Source of the DNA: Bacteroidota bacterium
GTDB taxonomy: Bacteria > Bacteroidota > Bacteroidia > Bacteroidales > Rikenellaceae
Direction of reading: 5' to 3'
Assembly (NCBI GenBank): GCA_023443765.1
Contig: JAEZTA010000166.1
Span: 1-13,133 of the forward strand
Length of the DNA stretch: 13,133 nt
The translations under genes were made by a program, and so were the position numbers. This document shows, in pieces, positions 1 through 6,159 of this stretch. The notes beneath the pieces are model-generated. The model was given only the letters and a program-made list of their open reading frames with translations, searched no databases and was not told the origin of the DNA. Position 1 is the first letter of the stretch; every line of letters starts with the position of its first letter.

Positions 1-261
1 CCGGTAGTTATCGACTTCTGGGCCGAATGGTGCGGTCCCTGCCGCACGATGTCGCCCATCGTGGACGAACTGGCCGCGGAGTTCGAGGGCAAAGTAGTCA
101 TCGGTAAGTGTGATGTGGAGGAGAACGACGACATCACGATGAAATACGGTGTAAGGAACATCCCGACGATCATCTTCCTCAAGGGCGGTGAACTCGTCGA
201 CAAACAGGTCGGCGCCTGCTCGAAGGACGCGCTGAAAGCCAAAATCGAAAAACTGCTCTAA
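1..261 (+). CDS. trxA: Thioredoxin (3' part; 5' end outside window)
   Basis: This is the C-terminal 86 residues of a thioredoxin, a cytoplasmic protein disulfide reductase that passes electrons from thioredoxin reductase to its clients. The frame is open from base 1, so the true start lies upstream, and about 20 residues are missing compared with the usual 105-110. The active site WCGPC is complete at bases 28-42, preceded by the typical VVIDFWAE strand. The cis-proline of the NIPT motif follows about 40 residues later, and the last helix (DALKAKIEKLL) ends where thioredoxins normally end. WCGPC is the classic TrxA motif and no extra domain or signal is visible in this part, though the N-terminus cannot be seen. 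The next gene starts 5 bases after the stop, so the two are probably co-transcribed. Confidence 0.93.
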   Translation, partial: PVVIDFWAEWCGPCRTMSPIVDELAAEFEGKVVIGKCDVEENDDITMKYGVRNIPTIIFLKGGELVDKQVGACSKDALKAKIEKLL

Positions 262-266
262 GCAAT

Positions 267-1259
267 ATGCTGCGTACCATCGACTTCCACGGACTGAAAG
301 GCGTGGAGTTTTCCAAGGGAGATTACACGGCGATCCTGATTCCGGAGATGGGAGCCAACCTCGTGCGACTGGCCAATACCCGGCTGGGCGCAGAGATTCT
401 GCGTACGCCCGGAGCCGACGAGATCGAGACGTTCAAGACCCGTCCGCAGGTCTTCGGGCTTCCGATCCTGTTTCCGCCCAACCGCATTGCCGACGGACAC
501 TATACGTTCGAGGGCCGTACGTACCAGTACCCGATCACCATCGGGAAGGAGCACAACTACCACCACGGCATCCTCAAGAGTGAGGCATTCATGGTGTCGA
601 AAGCCCGCGAGACCGCCGAAGAGGTGATGATCGAGTGCCGCTACTACGCCAATGCGGGGAACGACGCGATCTACCGTAATTTCCCGCACGAATTCAAATG
701 TAAGATCACCTACTGGCTCTCGGCCGACGGGCTGGAACAGGAGGTGATGTTCTCAAACCGCAGCAAGACCCGCATGCCCCTCGGCGTGGGCTTCCATACC
801 CCGCTGTCGATTCCCTTCGCAGGGGGATCGGATGCCGATTACGTGATGCGCGCGGCAGTTGGAGAACAGGTTGAACTCAGCGATCGTAACCTTCCGACGG
901 GACGCAAGTTACCGTTGTCGGGAAAATTCGCGAAACTGCGCGAAGGAGGACTTCAGGTCACGGGCTGCGAGCCGATCGAAGCCGGGTTTACGCTGAGCGA
1001 AATCGACGTGGACGGCAAGCATTTCCGCGGTGCGCTGGTCGAGAATATCCGCACGGGCGTGAGGACTTTTTACGCGGTGGACGGTCAGACGACCTACTGG
1101 ACGATCTGGAACAACGGCGGGACGGTACCTTACTGCTGTCCCGAGCCGCAGTCGTGGACGACGAACGCTCCGAATGCCGCGGACCCTGCGGCCGAGGGAT
1201 TTCGGTCGATCGCCCCGGGCGAATCGTGGCGCATGAAATTCAGGTTATACGCCAAATAA
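267..1259 (+). CDS. Aldose 1-epimerase-like protein (galactose mutarotase fold)
   Basis: This 330-residue protein belongs to the galactose mutarotase-like family, whose members interconvert the alpha and beta anomers of aldoses or bind related sugars. Family landmarks are in order: an N-R pair in PPNRIADGHY (residues 71-79), a histidine pair in NYHHG (97-101) at the place of the first catalytic histidine, GFHTPLSIPF (175-184) at the place of the second, and CPEPQSWTTNAPN (291-303), where E293 matches the catalytic glutamate. There is no signal peptide, so it should be cytoplasmic. It begins 5 bases after the thioredoxin stop and ends at a strong terminator. The physiological sugar cannot be read from the sequence. 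It could also be a hexose-6-phosphate epimerase relative, so I give no gene symbol. No clear Shine-Dalgarno is seen, as is usual in Bacteroidetes. Confidence 0.88.
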   Translation: MLRTIDFHGLKGVEFSKGDYTAILIPEMGANLVRLANTRLGAEILRTPGADEIETFKTRPQVFGLPILFPPNRIADGHYTFEGRTYQYPITIGKEHNYHHGILKSEAFMVSKARETAEEVMIECRYYANAGNDAIYRNFPHEFKCKITYWLSADGLEQEVMFSNRSKTRMPLGVGFHTPLSIPFAGGSDADYVMRAAVGEQVELSDRNLPTGRKLPLSGKFAKLREGGLQVTGCEPIEAGFTLSEIDVDGKHFRGALVENIRTGVRTFYAVDGQTTYWTIWNNGGTVPYCCPEPQSWTTNAPNAADPAAEGFRSIAPGESWRMKFRLYAK

Positions 1260-1260
1260 C

Positions 1261-1290
1261 AAGAGGAGGTCTAACGGACCTCCTCTTTTA
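1261..1290. terminator. Bidirectional intrinsic terminator between convergent genes
   Basis: There is a perfect 11-bp inverted repeat (1261-1271 with 1277-1287) and a 5-base loop. It is followed on the + strand by a T-rich run (TTTTACTTT), and on the minus strand by TGTTATTTG. It lies between the epimerase stop (1259) and the nitroreductase stop (1293), so it can end transcription from both sides. Confidence 0.9.
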
Positions 1291-1292
1291 CT

Positions 1293-1820
1293 TTAGAACG
1301 ACTCGTTGAAAACCGTGTCGGTGAGTGGCTTACGCAGCAGATCGTGACGGTCGGGATCGGCGGGAGTCCCCTCGCCGTAGCCGATTAAAAGGATGTTTAC
1401 GGGCTCCACATGTTCGGGCAGGGCAAACTCCTCGCGTACGGCTTCGGGTTTGAACATGCAAATCCAGAGTGTGTCGAGGCCCAGCGATGCGGCGGCAAGC
1501 ATCATGTGGTCGGTGACGATCGAAGCGTCGATGTCGCCGATCTTCTTGTCATCGTACTTGCGGGTCCAAACTTCGTCGGTGTCGGCGCAGACGACGATGG
1601 CTGTCGGGGCCCCGAAATTGCGCGTACAACGTGCCAGTTTCTCCATCCCTTCTTTCGATTGCACGACGACCAGCCGCTGAGGCTGGCGGTTGGCGCCCGT
1701 AGGAGCCACCCGGCCGGCTTCGAGGATGCGGGCCAGTTTTTCCGGCTCGACCTGTTTGTCAAGGTATTTGCGGCAGGCGTACCGCTTCTTTGCCAATGCG
1801 AGAAAATCCATAGTTTCCAT
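1293..1820 (-). CDS. Nitroreductase family FMN-dependent oxidoreductase
   Basis: This 175-residue protein matches the short nitroreductase family, flavoproteins that reduce nitro compounds, quinones or flavins with NAD(P)H, usually as homodimers. The FMN-phosphate binding start KKRYACRKY (residues 11-19) is followed by VAPTGANRQPQRLVVV (38-53), the family's PSxxNxQPW-like motif. A helix-rich middle follows (DASIVTDHMMLAAASLGLDTLWI, 98-120), and then the GYGEGTPADP stretch that contacts the flavin. Length is normal for the small subgroup. Codons 1 and 4 are both ATG, and either could be the start; I keep the first. The gene is monocistronic, convergent with the epimerase and divergent from htpG, with a TATCTTTG promoter box about 54 bases upstream of the start codon. 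The natural substrate is unknown. Confidence 0.9.
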   Translation of the reverse strand: METMDFLALAKKRYACRKYLDKQVEPEKLARILEAGRVAPTGANRQPQRLVVVQSKEGMEKLARCTRNFGAPTAIVVCADTDEVWTRKYDDKKIGDIDASIVTDHMMLAAASLGLDTLWICMFKPEAVREEFALPEHVEPVNILLIGYGEGTPADPDRHDLLRKPLTDTVFNESF

Positions 1821-1873
1821 CGTATAAGAATTTATGTTTGTCCGGCGCCCCTGGAACCGGTGTCTTTCGGCGG

Positions 1874-1881
1874 CAAAGATA
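1874..1881 (-). promoter_or_regulatory. Bacteroidetes -7 promoter box for the nitroreductase gene
   Basis: On the minus strand this reads TATCTTTG, a full match to the Bacteroidetes housekeeping box TAnnTTTG, and it directly follows a T6 tract. No convincing -33 TTTG is seen about 19 bases further upstream. The expected transcript start leaves a leader of roughly 45 bases before the nitroreductase ATG. Confidence 0.6.
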
Positions 1882-1893
1882 CTAAAAAACGGG

Positions 1894-1918
1894 CTGCCGC
1901 GATTCCTTTGTGCGGCAG
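1894..1918. other. GC-rich hairpin in the nitroreductase/htpG intergenic region
   Basis: This is a 7-bp perfect inverted repeat, CTGCCGC (1894-1900) and GCGGCAG (1912-1918), with an 11-base loop. On the minus strand it is followed 3-4 bases later by T6 and then the TATCTTTG box. It may be a remnant terminator, a regulator site or chance. Confidence 0.35.
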
Positions 1919-1934
1919 AATTTGGCAGTCGGCA

Positions 1935-1949
1935 CTGACATTCTGTCAG
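1935..1949. promoter_or_regulatory. Palindrome upstream of htpG, possible activator or repressor site
   Basis: This is a perfect 6-bp inverted repeat, CTGACA-TTC-TGTCAG. It ends 10 bases before the sigma-54-like element at 1960-1976 and about 70 bases before the htpG ATG. Its position and symmetry suggest a dimeric regulator's binding site controlling chaperone expression. I do not know the regulator. Confidence 0.45.
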
Positions 1950-1959
1950 AAAAAAGGCG

Positions 1960-1976
1960 CTGGCACACCGTTTGTT
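1960..1976 (+). promoter_or_regulatory. Sigma-54-like promoter for htpG (candidate)
   Basis: CTGGCAC is followed by a 5-base spacer and TTGTT, which has the spacing of the sigma-54 consensus (TGGCAC-N5-TTGC). The -24 half is perfect, but the -12 half has GT where GC is usual. No TAnnTTTG housekeeping box is seen between here and the start codon. The predicted transcript start, near 1986-1988, leaves a leader of about 33 bases. Confidence 0.4.
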
Positions 1977-2019
1977 GAATCAGGAACAGAGAAATCATAA
2001 AACAACAACGATAAAAACT

Positions 2020-3687
2020 ATGAAAAACGGAAAAATCGGAGTTACAACGGAGAATATTTTCCCCGTGATCAAAAAATTCCTTTACTCAGACCATGAAATC
2101 TTCCTGCGCGAGTTGATCTCTAACGCAGTGGATGCTACCCAGAAGCTGAAGACCCTTTCGTCGATTGGCGAGGCCAAGGGTGAGTTGGGCGACCTGACGA
2201 TCCATGTCGTCGCGGACAAGGACAAAAAGACGTTGACCGTGACGGACCGCGGTGTGGGCATGACGGCCGAAGAGGTGGACAAATACATCAACCAGATCGC
2301 TTTTTCGGGTGCCGAGGAGTTCATGGAGAAATACAAGAACCAGGCTATCATCGGGCACTTCGGACTGGGATTCTACTCCTCGTTCATGGTTGCCGACAAG
2401 GTCGAGATATTCACGAAATCCTTTAAGGAGGGAGCCAAAACGATTCATTGGAGCTGCACCGGGTCGCCCGAGTTCGAGATGGAGGAGACCGACGAGGCCC
2501 ACGACCGCGGCACGACGATCGTCCTGCACCTCTCGGAAGACACGCTGGAATATGCCGAGGATTCGAAAGTCGAAGGACTGCTGAAAAAATACTGCCGCTT
2601 CCTGCCCGTGCCCATTGCGTTCGGCAAGGTAAAGGAGTGGAAGGACGGCAAATACGTCGATACCGACAAGGACAACATCATCAACAACATCGACCCGCTG
2701 TGGACCCGCAAGCCCGCGGAGATCACCGAGGAACAGTACAAGGAGTTCTACCACGAGTTGTACCCGATGAGTGACGAACCGTTGTTCTCGATCCACCTGA
2801 ACATCGACTATCCGTTCCACCTGACGGGTATCCTCTACTTCCCGAAGATCCACAACAACTTCGAGATTCAGAAGAACAAGATCCAGCTCTACTCGAACCA
2901 GGTCTATGTGACCGACCAGGTCGAGGGCATCGTGCCGGAATACCTGACGCTGCTGCACGGCGTGATCGACTCGCCGGACATCCCGCTGAACGTTTCGCGC
3001 AGCTACCTGCAGAGCGACGCCAATGTGAAGAAGATTTCGAGCTACATCACCCGCAAGGTGGCGGACCGCCTGCATGAACTGTTTACGACGATGCGTTCGG
3101 ACTATGAATCGAAGTGGGACGACCTGAAAATCTTCATCCAGTACGGCATCCTCACCGACGAGAAGTTCGCCGAAAAAGCTTCGGAGATCATGCTCTGGAA
3201 AAATACCGAGGGCAAGTATTTCACCCCCAAGGAGTATACCGAGAAAGTGAAGGAGAACCAGACCGACAAGAACAAGACGGTGATTTTCCTCTATGTCGAC
3301 GACCCCGTGGAGAAGCATACGTTCCTCGAAGCAGCCAAAGGCAAGGGATACGACGTACTCGTCATGGACGGGCAGCTGGACAACCACTATGTCAACTGGT
3401 ATGAATCGAAGAACAAGGAGAGCCGTTTCGTTCGTGTGGACAGCGATGTGATCGACAAGCTGATCCAGAAGGAGGAGAATGTCAAAATGTCGCTCAGCGA
3501 GGGCCAGCAGGAGGTGCTGACGCCCGTGTTCGAGAGCCAGATGCCCAAGGACGACAAGATACACTATAACATTTCGTTCGAGGCCATGTCGCCCGACGAA
3601 GCGCCGGTGGTCATTACGCAGAATGAGTTCATGCGCCGTATGAAGGAGATGGCCCAGACGGGAGGCGGAGGCATGAGCCAGTTCTAA
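2020..3687 (+). CDS. htpG: Chaperone HtpG (Hsp90 family), cut short by an in-frame TAA
   Basis: HtpG is the bacterial Hsp90, an ATP-dependent cytoplasmic chaperone that works as a dimer. This frame gives 555 residues. The GHKL ATPase domain shows ELISNAVDA (31-39, with E31, N35, D38), DRGVGM (76-81) and GHFGLGFYSSF (112-122). The middle domain has IPLNVSRSYLQ, whose arginine contacts the ATP phosphate in Hsp90s. The stop falls inside the C-terminal domain, right after GGGGMSQF. The same frame then continues with 130 codons of clear HtpG C-terminus (3688-4080); joined, about 686 residues, which fits Bacteroidetes HtpG. Relatives, as I recall them, carry tyrosine after this phenylalanine, so TAC or TAT to TAA is the simplest explanation. 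The truncated product lacks the last helices that form the dimer. I chose the ATG at 2020 because MKNGKIGVTTENIFP matches family N-termini; an in-frame TTG at 1972 lies within the promoter element. Confidence 0.9.
   Translation: MKNGKIGVTTENIFPVIKKFLYSDHEIFLRELISNAVDATQKLKTLSSIGEAKGELGDLTIHVVADKDKKTLTVTDRGVGMTAEEVDKYINQIAFSGAEEFMEKYKNQAIIGHFGLGFYSSFMVADKVEIFTKSFKEGAKTIHWSCTGSPEFEMEETDEAHDRGTTIVLHLSEDTLEYAEDSKVEGLLKKYCRFLPVPIAFGKVKEWKDGKYVDTDKDNIINNIDPLWTRKPAEITEEQYKEFYHELYPMSDEPLFSIHLNIDYPFHLTGILYFPKIHNNFEIQKNKIQLYSNQVYVTDQVEGIVPEYLTLLHGVIDSPDIPLNVSRSYLQSDANVKKISSYITRKVADRLHELFTTMRSDYESKWDDLKIFIQYGILTDEKFAEKASEIMLWKNTEGKYFTPKEYTEKVKENQTDKNKTVIFLYVDDPVEKHTFLEAAKGKGYDVLVMDGQLDNHYVNWYESKNKESRFVRVDSDVIDKLIQKEENVKMSLSEGQQEVLTPVFESQMPKDDKIHYNISFEAMSPDEAPVVITQNEFMRRMKEMAQTGGGGMSQF
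3685..3687 (+). other. In-frame TAA stop splitting the htpG reading frame
   Basis: The codon between TTC (F) and GGC (G) is TAA. Both sides are continuous HtpG sequence in the same frame, so one base (third position of a probable Tyr codon) accounts for the break. TAA ends other genes in this window, for example at 259-261 and 1257-1259, so a genome-wide recoding of TAA is unlikely. Confidence 0.9.
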
Positions 3688-3693
3688 GGCCAG

Positions 3694-4080
3694 ATGCCCG
3701 ACAACTTCACCATTGCGGTGAACGGCAACCACCCCATCGTCATCGACATCCTCTCCGACGTGGAGAAATCCTACGGCGACAAGCTCAAGACGATCACCAA
3801 GAAGATCGACGCGGCGGTGGCCGAGGAGAAGCGTTTCGACGAGGTCGTGAAGGACAAGAAAGAAGAGGAACTTTCGCCTGAGGAAAAATCGACCCGCGAG
3901 GAGTTGTCGAAGAAGATCGTTTCTCTGCGCGACGAGCGTAACGAGCGCCTGCGCGAGATCGGCGGCGAAAACCGCCTTGTCAAGCAGATCATCGACCTGG
4001 CATTGCTGACCAACGGCATGCTCAAGGGCAAAAACCTGTCGGATTTCATCCAGCGTTCGATTTCGCTGATCGGAAAATAG
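3694..4080 (+). CDS. htpG: HtpG C-terminal (dimerization) fragment downstream of the stop
   Basis: This 128-residue frame is the rest of the HtpG C-terminal domain, in phase with the upstream part. It begins with MPDNFTIAVNGNHPIVIDI, matching the beta strand before the dimer helices (E. coli HtpG has FELNPDHVLV there). A charged, coiled-coil-like insertion of about 60 residues follows (roughly KKIDAAVAEEKRF to RLREIGGENR), which E. coli HtpG lacks. The end, LVKQIIDLALLTNGML to DFIQRSISLIG, corresponds to the final dimerization helices. The ATG at 3694 lies 6 bases after the TAA, with AAGG at 3686-3689, so re-initiation by ribosomes ending at the TAA is conceivable. Otherwise this is a dead 3' remnant or the result of a sequence error. 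The absence of further stops points to a recent break or continued use. Confidence 0.75.
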   Translation: MPDNFTIAVNGNHPIVIDILSDVEKSYGDKLKTITKKIDAAVAEEKRFDEVVKDKKEEELSPEEKSTREELSKKIVSLRDERNERLREIGGENRLVKQIIDLALLTNGMLKGKNLSDFIQRSISLIGK

Positions 4081-4098
4081 TTTTTAATGGGTTTTGTG

Positions 4099-4134
4099 AA
4101 AGGGACCGCACGCTGAGAGTGCGGTCCCTTTTTT
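4099..4134 (+). terminator. Intrinsic terminator after htpG
   Basis: A perfect 13-bp stem (4099-4111 with 4119-4131) has a 7-base loop, and the arm runs into a T6 tract (4129-4134). It lies 18 bases after the TAG that closes the htpG frame. Confidence 0.93.
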
Positions 4135-4169
4135 GCTTGTGGGCCTCCAACTGCTTTTTGCAGAAATAG

Positions 4170-4200
4170 TTGTAATAACAGAAAGAAAAAGCTACATTTG
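4170..4200 (+). promoter_or_regulatory. Bacteroidetes promoter for the thioredoxin-domain lipoprotein gene
   Basis: TTG at 4170-4172 (-33 region) is followed 20 bases later by TACATTTG at 4193-4200, a full match to TAnnTTTG. The expected start of transcription is near 4205-4208, giving a leader of about 24 bases before the ATG at 4230. Confidence 0.7.
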
Positions 4201-4229
4201 TTAGTCACTACAAATCCAACCAAACTGCC

Positions 4230-6110
4230 ATGAAAAACCTCCTGCCCTTGATCGCAGCGACGCTCGGCGCCATGCTCGTGTCCTGCACCCCGGCCAACCG
4301 CGTCGTGGAAAATCCGCTGATCGACGCGGCCAACACCCGGACGCTCGACATCGTGAAAGTCGAACTGAGCGACACGGCGACCGTACTCCACGTGAATGCC
4401 TACTTCCGGCCCAAAAACTGGATTCGTATCGATGGGAAAAGTTTTCTGCAGGTTCCCGCCATGCGGATTATGCTGACCGGAGCCGAAGGTATCACGCCCG
4501 ATTCGCTGTTCTGGATGCCCGATTCGGGCGAAGCGTCGTTCGTGCTCAAATTCGGACCGCTGCCCCGCGGCACCAAATCGTTCGACTTCATCGAATCGGA
4601 CTGCGCAGACTGTTTCAAACTCTACGGCGTGGACCTGACAGGCAAAACGGAGTACCCCGAATATCCCGAGGGCCTGCCCAAAGCATTGCGCAAAGCCCCG
4701 AAAGACGGTCCGGTGCCCGACCCGATCTTCGCCGTCGGCGAAACGACCGTCAACGTCCACCTGCTCGGATTCCATGAAGGAATATTCAAGGACATTACGC
4801 TTAATGTCAATTCGCTGCTCAACGGCCAGAAGAGTTACGAGGCGGAGATCGACCCGCAGAGCGGCATTGCGACTTTCCGGTTCGAACAATACGGTACGGC
4901 CAGTGCCTTCTTTGACGGAATAGGGACCGTGTTCGGGCAGTTCTGGATCGCTCCCGGGGAAACGATGGATGTTTATGCTGATTTACGGGAATCGGGCAAG
5001 GCTTTGGTTCAGCGCCGGAACAAAGAACAGTCCGAACGTCCCCCGCTGTACACGACAGGTGTGTACGGTGCGCTGAACATGCTTTTCAATGGAAATGAAT
5101 ATGGAACAATCGCCTTTGACATGTATACCGGCGAATTTGCCGACTACCGGATGACGGCGGACGAATATACGCAGATGGTCGTGTCGAAGTACAAGATGCT
5201 GACCGACAGCGTTGCCCGCAGTGGAATGTCCGAAATGATAAAGGAACTGAGCCTGCTTTCCCTCCAGCAGGAAGCACTCAGCGCATTTGCCAATAGCCGT
5301 TTTTTTCTGGAGCACAATTACCGCTCGGAGTATGAAATGTGGAATCGCAATGCAAAGTTCGACTATAAATTCACCGAATTGCCGCCCGAAAACCAGGCGG
5401 AGGTATGTAGGCTTTTCGATGTCAACAACCCGAAACTGCCGATGGGCCTCCGTGTTTTCGAATATCAGCGCGCAGCCCTTGCTCCTGATATCGACTGGGT
5501 ACAACTCGCCCGGGCAACCGGTCCGCTTGCCGATCTGCGCAAAGTCATCCCCCTGGCGGCAAAGGCCGAAAACAATGCGCTTACGGAGGAGGACTTCGAA
5601 CTGCTCCATGCGTTGAAAGAGCCGTTCTACGCCCAGGCATGCGAAGCGATCCAGGCAAAAGCCGCCAGGGAACTGGCCGAACTGGAAGATAAGGCAAAGA
5701 TCGAAGAGACGCCCGATGTCGCCCTCGATAAACTTTTCGACGCCATCGTGGCGCCCTACAAGGGCAAAGTCGTGATGGTTGATTTCTGGAACACCTGGTG
5801 CAAGCCCTGCCAGGCCGCGATCAAAGCCAACGAGCCGCTCAAGAACGGAGAATTGAAGAGCGACGACCTCGTTTGGGTATACATCGCCAACGAAACCTCA
5901 CCGCTGGTCGCCTATAGGAAGCAGATCAGCAAGATTCAGGGCAAACACTACCGACTCAACGACGAGCAGTGGAAATATCTCTGCGAGCAGTTCAAGGTCG
6001 ACGGCATCCCCTCCTATGTGCTCGTCGGCAAGGATGGGAAGTCCGGGTTACGCAACGACCTGCGCGACCACGGCAAATTAAAAACAACCCTCAAAGCAAT
6101 GATCGAATAA
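4230..6110 (+). CDS. Lipoprotein with C-terminal TlpA/thioredoxin-like domain
   Basis: This 626-residue envelope protein carries a signal peptide ending in a lipobox (LVSC, acylated C19). Its N-terminal half looks like beta-rich domains: residues about 35-160, then 165-260 with VNVHLLGFHEGIF and later FWIAPGETMDVY. Residues about 290-500 are mostly helical. The C-terminal thioredoxin-like domain starts at KGKVVMVDFWNTW, has the redox motif WCKPC (523-527) and a cis-proline in DGIPSY (P594). The layout is typical of Bacteroidetes TlpA-family disulfide reductases, which reduce or isomerise disulfides of exported proteins, here probably anchored in a membrane and facing the periplasm. A second CxxC (C125-A-D-C128) sits in the N-terminal domain. 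The gene has its own promoter and ends at a hairpin shared with the convergent ABC-F gene. The client protein is unknown. The stretch around 4960-5480 appears less GC-rich at third codon positions than its flanks. Confidence 0.88.
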   Translation: MKNLLPLIAATLGAMLVSCTPANRVVENPLIDAANTRTLDIVKVELSDTATVLHVNAYFRPKNWIRIDGKSFLQVPAMRIMLTGAEGITPDSLFWMPDSGEASFVLKFGPLPRGTKSFDFIESDCADCFKLYGVDLTGKTEYPEYPEGLPKALRKAPKDGPVPDPIFAVGETTVNVHLLGFHEGIFKDITLNVNSLLNGQKSYEAEIDPQSGIATFRFEQYGTASAFFDGIGTVFGQFWIAPGETMDVYADLRESGKALVQRRNKEQSERPPLYTTGVYGALNMLFNGNEYGTIAFDMYTGEFADYRMTADEYTQMVVSKYKMLTDSVARSGMSEMIKELSLLSLQQEALSAFANSRFFLEHNYRSEYEMWNRNAKFDYKFTELPPENQAEVCRLFDVNNPKLPMGLRVFEYQRAALAPDIDWVQLARATGPLADLRKVIPLAAKAENNALTEEDFELLHALKEPFYAQACEAIQAKAARELAELEDKAKIEETPDVALDKLFDAIVAPYKGKVVMVDFWNTWCKPCQAAIKANEPLKNGELKSDDLVWVYIANETSPLVAYRKQISKIQGKHYRLNDEQWKYLCEQFKVDGIPSYVLVGKDGKSGLRNDLRDHGKLKTTLKAMIE

Positions 6111-6114
6111 CGAA

Positions 6115-6142
6115 AACGACCGCCTCTTTCGGGGCGGTCGTT
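6115..6142. terminator. Bidirectional terminator between the lipoprotein and ABC-F genes
   Basis: A 10-bp perfect stem (6115-6124 with 6133-6142) extends by a T-G and a C-G pair to a TTTC tetraloop. On the minus strand the hairpin is followed by TTTTCGTTATT, a fair T-rich tail for ending the ABC-F transcript. The + strand tail (CTGTTG) is weak. Confidence 0.8.
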
Positions 6143-6159
6143 CTGTTGACAACGGGGTC

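Noticed and set aside
1972..2019. TTG start giving HtpG a 16-residue N-terminal extension
   Set aside because: The TTG lies inside the candidate promoter element, the added residues do not resemble HtpG, and the ATG at 2020 matches family N-termini.
3685..3687. Genome-wide recoding of TAA as an amino acid
   Set aside because: TAA ends other full-length genes in the window (stops at 259-261, 1257-1259, 6108-6110 and minus-strand 8306-8308), so only this codon is out of place.
2086..3732. Open frame of about 548 codons on the minus strand opposite htpG
   Set aside because: It is the antisense shadow of a GC-rich gene. The translation is low-complexity (many V, L, H, R, D) and has no recognisable domain, while the + strand is clearly HtpG.
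4094..4100. TTGTGAA, resembling half of a Rex operator
   Set aside because: No matching inverted half (TTCACAA) is near, and it lies between a stop codon and a terminator hairpin rather than at a promoter.
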